A stretch of DNA of 14,573 nt. Source: Amoebophrya sp. AT5.2 (taxonomy: Eukaryota; Sar; Dinophyceae; Syndiniales; Amoebophryaceae). Made by a program: the position numbers and the translations under genes. Below, piece after piece: positions 1 to 6,140 of the stretch. The stretch spans positions 1 to 14,573 of the forward strand of contig RXOD01005359.1 of NCBI GenBank assembly GCA_005223375.1, written 5' to 3'. A model generated the notes under the pieces. It saw only the letters and a list, made by a program, of their open reading frames with translations, had not been told where the DNA came from and made no database searches. Numbering within the stretch: the stretch's first letter is position 1; the number at the start of each line of letters is the position of its first letter.

Positions 1-113
1 GTCTTCCTTTCGCTTTCTTGGCCACCATTGCTTCAATTTTTTGGCCAGTTGCTTGTAATCTCTCTTTAACAGTAATGATCCCAGCCACCCCCTCCCCATT
101 CCGGGGACGATCC

Positions 114-1079
114 TCAAATTTTTCCACCGATCAATTGGCCTGCCTTAGGACCATAGCCTTGAGTTTTTTGAAGGCTTAACCGCACGACGCCCATGACGAA
201 GGCGCCGCTGGCGAGCCAAGTGAGGTCGCGGAGGAGGGCTTGCGCGCCGTCCAGGCTAAAATCAAACGGTCCGGCAGGCGTGTCGAAGTCCTCGACCAAG
301 GACCGGGGGGTGAGGAACGTGGAGAAAAGCCCGTAGGTCGCGAGCCCGGCAAGTGCTGCGGCGGCGGTTTTAGTAAGGGACGTGGAGGATGAGGATGTTG
401 TAGATGAGGATGACGCAGAGGAGGTGGACGGCGATGTGCCGAAGCTCCTTGTGGTAGCTTGTGCCACTTGTGGTAGTCGCAGCTGCTGGAGGCAGACAAG
501 AGGTAACTGCCGCGTCCTCGTCGGGGCAGAGGAAGGTGATGACGTCCCAGTCCAGAGATTGATGATCTGGTGGGAACACAAAGCTCGCCTGCTCGTTCGC
601 GGGCCCAGGAGGCGGGCGCCCGCTTCCGCGACGCGCATTTTCAGTGTTTTGTCTCCTGGTCGTGCACGACCGAAAGCAAACTCCTGCAAACAAAGTAGAA
701 GCTAGTAGCACATGCACCAGGCGCTCGACGTCAACGAGAGCCGCAATTGGAAATTCTTTACCTTCTGTCTAAATTCACGCGGTTACTTCAAAAACCGAGG
801 CACAATCAATCGTCCACGTTCATGCGTCCACCACGGCCACGACAATCAAGCGAGCGCGATCGTCTTTTCGCGGACCTCGTTGCTGTTGTATCTTATGGCC
901 TTTGAGTCGGATCTTACTTCAAGTGCTTTGATTTTGTTGATCAGCTTCAATCCGTTGGAGGGGCATGGCCAAAGGTGCAGACCGACCGACGGAATCGTCG
1001 CCCCACGACTTCCTGAAAGCATGGATGCAGGTGCAGCTGGCCGGTACCGCAAAAATTTCATTGCGGGCTGCAGGTTCAT
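114..1079 (-). CDS. Unrecognised two-exon gene; likely membrane protein with mitochondrial-type leader
   Basis: Model: exon 1 1079-918 (ATG at 1079, in-frame stop just upstream; 54 codons ending GAA|GTAAGA) and exon 2 683-114 (acceptor TTTGTTTGCAG|GAG, stop TGA). Both junctions are phase 0 and the intron is 234 bases, giving about 243 residues. What is seen: the first roughly 140 residues are rich in Arg, Ser, Thr and Ala and poor in acidic residues, end in a Ser/Thr run, and contain TRSF|GTS, which resembles a mitochondrial presequence cleavage site. Two hydrophobic stretches follow (AAAALAGLATYGLFSTFL and LTWLASGAFVMGVVRLSL), separated by an acidic link around LVEDFDTPAGPFDF. Third-position GC is high in the C-terminal half. 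I do not recognise the family. A mitochondrial inner-membrane protein is an inference. Translation could instead start at ATG 638 in exon 2 (174 residues). The minus-strand frame 717-370 also stays open over the 5' half of exon 2 and is a weaker rival. Confidence 0.55.
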
Positions 1080-1585
1080 GGCGGTGTCCGTGGAAGAATT
1101 TCAGTTCTTTCAGTCTCAAAGTTTTCGCAAAAGCGATCTCCCATCCGACGTTCTGGGGCGAATCTCCAGCACCCGAAATCACGCAAGTTAGCCAAGAACA
1201 ACATCTAGTCCCGGGCTGTTGCTGTTGTTGTTGATAGCGGGGCGGGGCCACGTCAAAACATAGCTAAAGCTATAAGTAGAAGCTGCATAGCTATGACAAT
1301 AACATATAAGACATCTTATGTTCTTGCGCTAGACTATGAAGCCAGTCAGTGGCCATGATGTGCATGGACTCTTGTAGAAGTGGGAGAGGGACCAGTGCCC
1401 CGTCCTTCTCCTTCGTCAAGATCGAGCAAGGCCTTCCTTTTTTTGGTTTTCGTTCACCATCGATATGGATATGGAAATCGAATACAAATTTTTGGCCAAA
1501 ACGCAAGCACTTCCGGGTCTTAAGGGGGGGTGAAGTGCTAATTTCTAACAAAAAATCTAGTCGCGCGAGATGAGCGTGGCTATTT
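1080..1585. other. Spacer between two minus-strand genes
   Basis: No supported gene. Short frames exist on both strands but none has a convincing start, splice signals and codon bias together. A CAA/GTT-type run lies near 1216-1235, and 1300-1590 is AT-richer. It should contain the 3' untranslated region of the flavoprotein gene and the promoter and leader of the gene at 1079; no individual signal could be recognised. Confidence 0.5.
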
Positions 1586-3564
1586 TCAGTTGTCACGCAG
1601 CTCCTTCTCTGTCATGATCTTCACCATGGCCTGGACCGCGTCGAAGTCTTTCTCCCCGTCAATGCCGTTCGTCTCGATTGTCATCGCCGACCCGCGCTGT
1701 TTTGGAGGTGTTGCAATTATCCATATGACCAAAGATATGAATAGCGCAGAGGCAAAGCCTTCTAACTGTAACTTATACATAAAGCACTTCTAACACAAAG
1801 AGCATGTTGCTGCTCTTTCTCTGTCTCTGTGTCTCACTATAAGACGTAGGCAAATGGTCTATCTATGTACTAGAGCGAACTCAAACCTTCGTCATGCAGG
1901 CCGCCAGCTTTTCCATCGTTTCCAGGTCGTGCTGCCGTTTGGTCCCGGGGGGTCCGATCGCCATCAGTCGGTTGCTGTCAGAAAATGTCCGGTACAACGG
2001 AAACTTGTCGAAGCCAAAGTCAAGGCTGTACAAAACGCCCATGTTCCACACGTGACCGAAGTTCTCCGGGGGCGCGCCTAAACCTGGTGAACCACGAATA
2101 CAAGAATAAAGATAGACATAGGATGTACGAAACGAAAATTAACCCGATGATTTTTTATTTAGCAGGAAAAAAATAAGCGCTGTTGTAGCGTTGATCATTG
2201 GATCGGATCATTCGGAAGCTCACCAGGACGGATCAGCTCGGTCAAGCTTTCCTCCGGACTCATATCCGCTGCTGCTTTTTTTCCGGCGCGTTTGCCGACA
2301 AGAATTTTCTTCATGCTGTTCCGGAGCGCGCCGTATTCCCCCGGATCCGCGTTCAGTCTGCGGCCCGTTTCGATCCAGGCCAGCGTCGAGGCCGACTGCG
2401 GCACCGGTGGAGGGGAGATGTTCTTCAAGTTCATCTGGTGCGAGCCCTCATAAAGCGGCGGCGGCTTACGATTGATGTTGAAGAAGGGCCCCGGGGCCGT
2501 GCAGTGGATGAACACCACGTCCTTTGCTTTGCCCACAGTCACCGGTTTCTCCTCGTCGGACATCTTCGCTCCTTGTTCGCTATTCATCTTCTCTTTGAAG
2601 TGGATTCGCACGCTTCCTTCATCTTCCTTTGGCTTTGCTCCTCCATCGTCCTTCGTCGGTGCTGGATCGATGACCAGCTCCAGTTTTTCCACGTAGCCCT
2701 GGTACCTGGTCACTTCCCGGAGATAACTCAGCTCCTCTGAGTCGATGATGGGAAACCTGAATTCAGTTGGCCGAGGCTCACCCTCCTCGCCGACCATGAG
2801 GAGACGACCCTGGTCGACGAGTTTGTCCAATGCGGTTTCGAGGTAGCCGGTCTCATTCGCGCCAAATTCATCCAAAACCGTGTCCGCCAGCACGCCAGCG
2901 GACGCCGGTTTTTCCCGGTTCAGCATCCAGGTCTCCTTCCCGACCACCCACGAAATTCGCCCAGATTCCACCTTCTTCGCGCGCTGGAGCCATACCAGCG
3001 CGTCCATTCCTGTCTTGCCGCCGCCGAGCACGACGAAACGCTTGTGGTGAAAGTCGGACTCCTCCAGTTCGTGCAGTTCGCTCGGCACGAGAACCTGAAT
3101 CTTCGGATCCTCGACTTTGAAGAACCATGACATGTTTTCCGCCGAGGGAACAATGCATTCGCCGGCGGTGGCGTCCACCAGCTTTTCTCTGATAGAAAGA
3201 GAAACCGGGACCGGGACGCGGCGCGCATTGTCTCGTTGAAGCCTATCATCTTCAACCCGAGCAAACTCGAAGTCGAACAACCGCCCCGCTCCAACATCGG
3301 CTCCGGCTTGTGCTGCTCCTTGAGCTAGAACTGTTTTGGCCTTTTCCCGGTTGAATTCCAGTCCTCCGAAGAACTTAACCAGGCCCTCTTCCTGCCACTT
3401 TGTAACCACATCCGCGTAGTAGTCGAGAATCTGCTGCTTCGTGGCCCGGTGCTGAAGATCAGGGGGTCCGGTCCCCTCGCCCTCCAGTTTCTTCGACGAG
3501 ACGCCGTACAGGAGCGAGGGCTGGTGGAGCCGCACATACTGGTACGCATCGTTCCAGTGCCCCC
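1586..3564 (-). CDS. Bacterial-type FAD/NAD(P)-binding oxidoreductase (flavin-monooxygenase-like), N-terminal exon missing
   Basis: Three phase-consistent exons: 3564-2224 (acceptor CATTTAG|GG, donor CTG|GTGAGC), 2083-1887 (acceptor CACCAG|GT, donor AAG|GTTTGA) and 1696-1586 (acceptor AACAG|CGC, stop TGA), about 548 residues. The visible part opens with GGHWNDAYQYVRLHQPSLLY, the hallmark that follows the FAD-binding Rossmann strand in a family of bacterial (for example actinobacterial) FAD-dependent oxidoreductases. Around residues 181-186 is GGGKTG, in VVLGGGKTGMDALVWL, a GxGxxG dinucleotide-binding loop of the second (NADPH-type) Rossmann fold. Around 349-358 comes VVFIHCTAPG, the family's conserved post-strand segment. 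A Lys/Asp/Glu-rich insert at about 296-325 is absent from bacterial relatives as I remember them. The first GxGxxG (FAD) exon is not found, so the 5' end is incomplete here. A soluble redox enzyme using FAD and NAD(P)H is well supported; the substrate is unknown. In exon 2 a tandem acceptor six bases downstream (start 2077) would remove two residues. Confidence 0.9.
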
Positions 3565-3669
3565 CTAAATGAATGTTTCAGTAAACATGATCATGATGCG
3601 CAGACTATGACGCGCCCAACTACGAACTTGGAAAGTACGAACCTGCAAAACGCACTTTTTATAAAAAAC

Positions 3670-3703
3670 GCGCGTTTCGCGCATTTTCCGCGTTTTCGCG
3701 GAA
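3670..3703. repeat. Two tandem T-loop hairpins
   Basis: GCGCG-TTT-CGCGC (3670-3682) is followed at once by TTCCGCG-TTTT-CGCGGAA (3686-3703). These are perfect 5-bp and 7-bp stems with T-only loops, read as A loops on the minus strand. A further small stem, ATGTTT-CAGT-AAACAT, lies near 3573. They sit in the presumed intron upstream of flavoprotein exon 3564-2224, directly outside the inverted-repeat element at 3705-3942. Function unknown. Confidence 0.6.
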
Positions 3704-3704
3704 T

Positions 3705-3942
3705 CAGGTACAACTTCAGGTACGCAGCCGTCGCCGGAAACCATGTAGTCGTCACGCAAAATACAGGTACCGCAGCGGACCTCGGGGATTTTCCTGCTTT
3801 TCCAAATCTCAAAAACAGGTAAACCCCGCGAAGCCCGCTGGCATCGACGTTTTTCCGAGGCCGGCCCTGCGGTGAGTTTTTAGCTTTGTCGTACCTGTAC
3901 AGGTTATTAGTTACTTGGTTCTTGGGTACCTGTTTGTACCTG
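3705..3942. repeat. TIR-like element, about 240 bp, with CAGGTAC-based inverted termini
   Basis: On the plus strand CAGGTAC occurs at 3705, 3717 and 3764, with a CAGGTAA variant at 3816. The complement GTACCTG occurs at 3891, 3926 and 3936, so three forward copies face three reverse copies. The outer pairs match over more than the heptamer: the left end reads CAGGTACAACTTCAGGTACG, and the right end on the minus strand reads CAGGTACAAACAGGTACCCA. This resembles the terminal inverted repeats of a small non-autonomous transposon or an introner. No clear target-site duplication is seen. It lies in the presumed intron 5' of the flavoprotein exon. A 12-bp palindrome ACCTGTACAGGT occupies 3893-3904. 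Confidence 0.45.
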
Positions 3943-5536
3943 GTTTGTATTTTGATTTTGGCTGTAAAGTAAAGGCAGCGGATCGCCGAAAAGCAGCCTG
4001 TTGCTTCGTGGCTGCGTCCCAGAACGCCCAGATACCGCCCGGGGAAAGAGGTGGCCATTTACGCCGAAAACGTGGTCCTTTTCGGCGGGGACCAGTTGCA
4101 GCGGCGGCGCCAAAACCCTAAACCCTTCGCCTGGTCGTGGTGGATTCTGATGGAGATGGTCGTAGCTGCAGCGTGCGGAGGTTGAAAAAAAAAATCGCGC
4201 TTTCTACGCGATCGTGCTGGGGCAGGACCTGAGGAGGAGCAGGGGCAGGAGGTGGTCGACGTCGACCGCCAGCAGCTGCACCACGTGGAGTTTAAAAGTA
4301 AAAAAGTAGCATGATCAACATGAGCATGTCGAAGATTCATTTTTGAGGACTGGCAAGAAGATGGTGAGAAGAGATGACCATGACCGCGCTGAAGATTCGC
4401 GTCTAGCGGCCGCGGTCGCGCTAGTGGCCTATAATTAAGAACCGACCGAGAAGATTCTCAGAAGATCGTTGCGGTGGACCTTCAAAAGTTGTCGCGGTTG
4501 TGCTGGATTATGAGGATCATTTGTTGCAGCACTGAGATTCTTCGTACTTCAGGAACAGCGTCTCTGTAGGGGCGTCGGGATCTTAGCTCTTACATTCGTG
4601 ATCTTCTCACCCGCGTCCTCTACTTCGTTTGGCCGACATTCTTCTTCGTTTCGTTTCGTTGTGAATTGCCTACGAAGAAGACGAAGCTCGTTGTGGCTCT
4701 TGCGCTGCGAGAGTCGTGCTGCTGCGGGTCGCAGTTCCGCGCCAGATTCAGAAGGAGCTTGCGCGTCTGACGGTGGAGGAACCCTTCAGGGCGAAGTTGT
4801 TGACACTCTCGCCGTCGTCGTCGTGCTGCCACGTTGGAGTTAGTGGCTCTCGTTGTTTTGGCGTCGTTCAGCATCGGCATGGCAGCCGCGTTGAGTGTTT
4901 TTTGTTTCAAGAGTGCCGCACGACCACCACGATCGGCAGGAGCTGCAGCTGCCCGCTCAAGAACAACCAGCGCACTTCTGTGCGACCCGACGACTCCGGC
5001 ATGGCGTGCTCTGGCTTGGTGTCGGGCTCATCTGTCCTGTCAGCAGCGTGGTCGTGGTCGTGGCTCTCCTCGACGGCGAGGAGCCGGCCGTCGTCGTCGT
5101 GGAAGATGATGCTTCGCCTAGGATGTACGCTGTGACCATGATGATGATCATGTAGTTGTAGTTGTCCAGCACCACCTGCTCGTTGCCCGCCGGCGCCGCC
5201 GCCACCGCCCGGCTACTACTTGATGTAAGTTGAAGATGTTGAAGAAGATGACGTTGGCCACAGATGATCTTCAACATGATTGAAAGAATTATAAAAATAC
5301 GAGGCCGCGGCCGTGGACGAGAAGTATATGGTTGGGCTCAGCTGCATCTTCATGATGGAGATGCTCATAATCCTATCGAAAGACTCGACGTCTTCTACTA
5401 GTGCTCGGCGTTCTCATGATCCGCTAGCACGAGAACAGCAGCACCGCCATGATCACCACTAACGAGCTCCCGCTCCTGCAGGAGCGCGGAGCGGATTCGG
5501 CCGCAGATTGATTATGCGGGAGCAGGTGTTCGCTGA
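3943..5536. other. Long spacer, low complexity, no supported gene
   Basis: Rich in CAT/GAT, CTT/CTC and CGT/CGA-type short repeats and G/C-rich palindromes, including a perfect 14-bp palindrome GGTCGACGTCGACC at 4254-4267. Several frames stay open for 80 to 140 codons, but their products are low-complexity runs (poly-Arg, Ser, Thr, Val) with no start, splice-site and codon-bias agreement. The 5' exon(s) of the minus-strand flavoprotein gene may lie here; I looked for a GxGxxG-type FAD-binding stretch on the minus strand and did not find one. Confidence 0.4.
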
Positions 5537-5737
5537 GATTTAGAATTTAGAAGAGAGGGCCCCACCACCTCGTCCTCCACCTCTGCGAGACAACTGGTGG
5601 GGGCGCCCGTGATTCTGACGAGAAAAGAGTCCCTGCGGAGGAGAAGGAGATGCCGGGCTATCTGCGAGGAGATGAACAAAGAGAGAGCGGATCAGGACCG
5701 AGGGAGAGCGCAAGAGCGTGCTGATGACGATCTAAGT
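5537..5737 (+). CDS. Candidate upstream exon of the 6141 gene
   Basis: A frame open from 5537 ends at AGT|GTAAGT (donor at 5738), a perfect consensus donor in phase 0. It encodes a charged, Arg/Glu-rich stretch (ICEEMNKERADQDRGRAQER, then ADDDLS). The acceptor CTCTAG|GGG at 6099 is also phase 0 in the frame of the 6141 gene, with the in-frame stop TAG forming part of the acceptor. Joining them removes a 361-base intron and reads through into MSRSPTP. The start could be ATG 5672 or lie further upstream. Third-position GC is only moderate and no upstream acceptor is clear, so this is a hypothesis; the simple start at 6141 is equally possible. Confidence 0.3.
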
Positions 5738-5800
5738 GTAAGTCAGAGCGACCAACTGCAGCTACTCATCTACCTCGTGCTCTTCTTCTTCTACGTCCAT

Positions 5801-5826
5801 ACCACCACCTCCACCACCACCACCAG
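5801..5826. repeat. CCA trinucleotide microsatellite
   Basis: A run of ACC/CCA units broken by one CCT, just after a CTT run (5781-5791). It belongs to the trinucleotide low complexity that fills introns and spacers throughout this window, and lies inside the possible intron 5738-6098. Confidence 0.7.
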
Positions 5827-6140
5827 TCGATTACAATTATTAACGGGGGGTCCACCTCCACCTCCGCCTGGTCGTGTAGTTGTACTAGTTAGTCCACCAC
5901 CATGATCTTCTACTTCATCAACAACACGACCACCGCGTCGCGCTACTTCATTTACTTGGCACCTCCACTCGCACTCAACACTCTTCGTCGGTCGTACTAC
6001 CGCGGCCGCCTGTAGCAGGAGGCAGGCGCTGTTCATTCGTTATCATCTGGCGCCGGCCGAGCAGGTATGAACAACTTCTGTGAAACCCAAAACTCTAGGG
6101 GCAAAGTAGAATAAAAGGAGCGAGATGCTGCAAACAAAAG

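Noticed and set aside
2198..2740. Long plus-strand frame (180 codons) opposite the flavoprotein
   Set aside because: A mirror of the well-supported minus-strand exon, with the conserved motifs and codon bias on the other strand.
3591..4058. 155-codon minus-strand frame in the spacer
   Set aside because: Runs through the hairpins and the inverted-repeat element, with no coding bias and no known motif.
4716..4810. Plus-strand stretch resembling the start of a ubiquitin-conjugating enzyme (RQIQKELARLTVEEP)
   Set aside because: The core E2 fold and the active-site Cys region do not follow in any frame, so the likeness is limited to a short helix.
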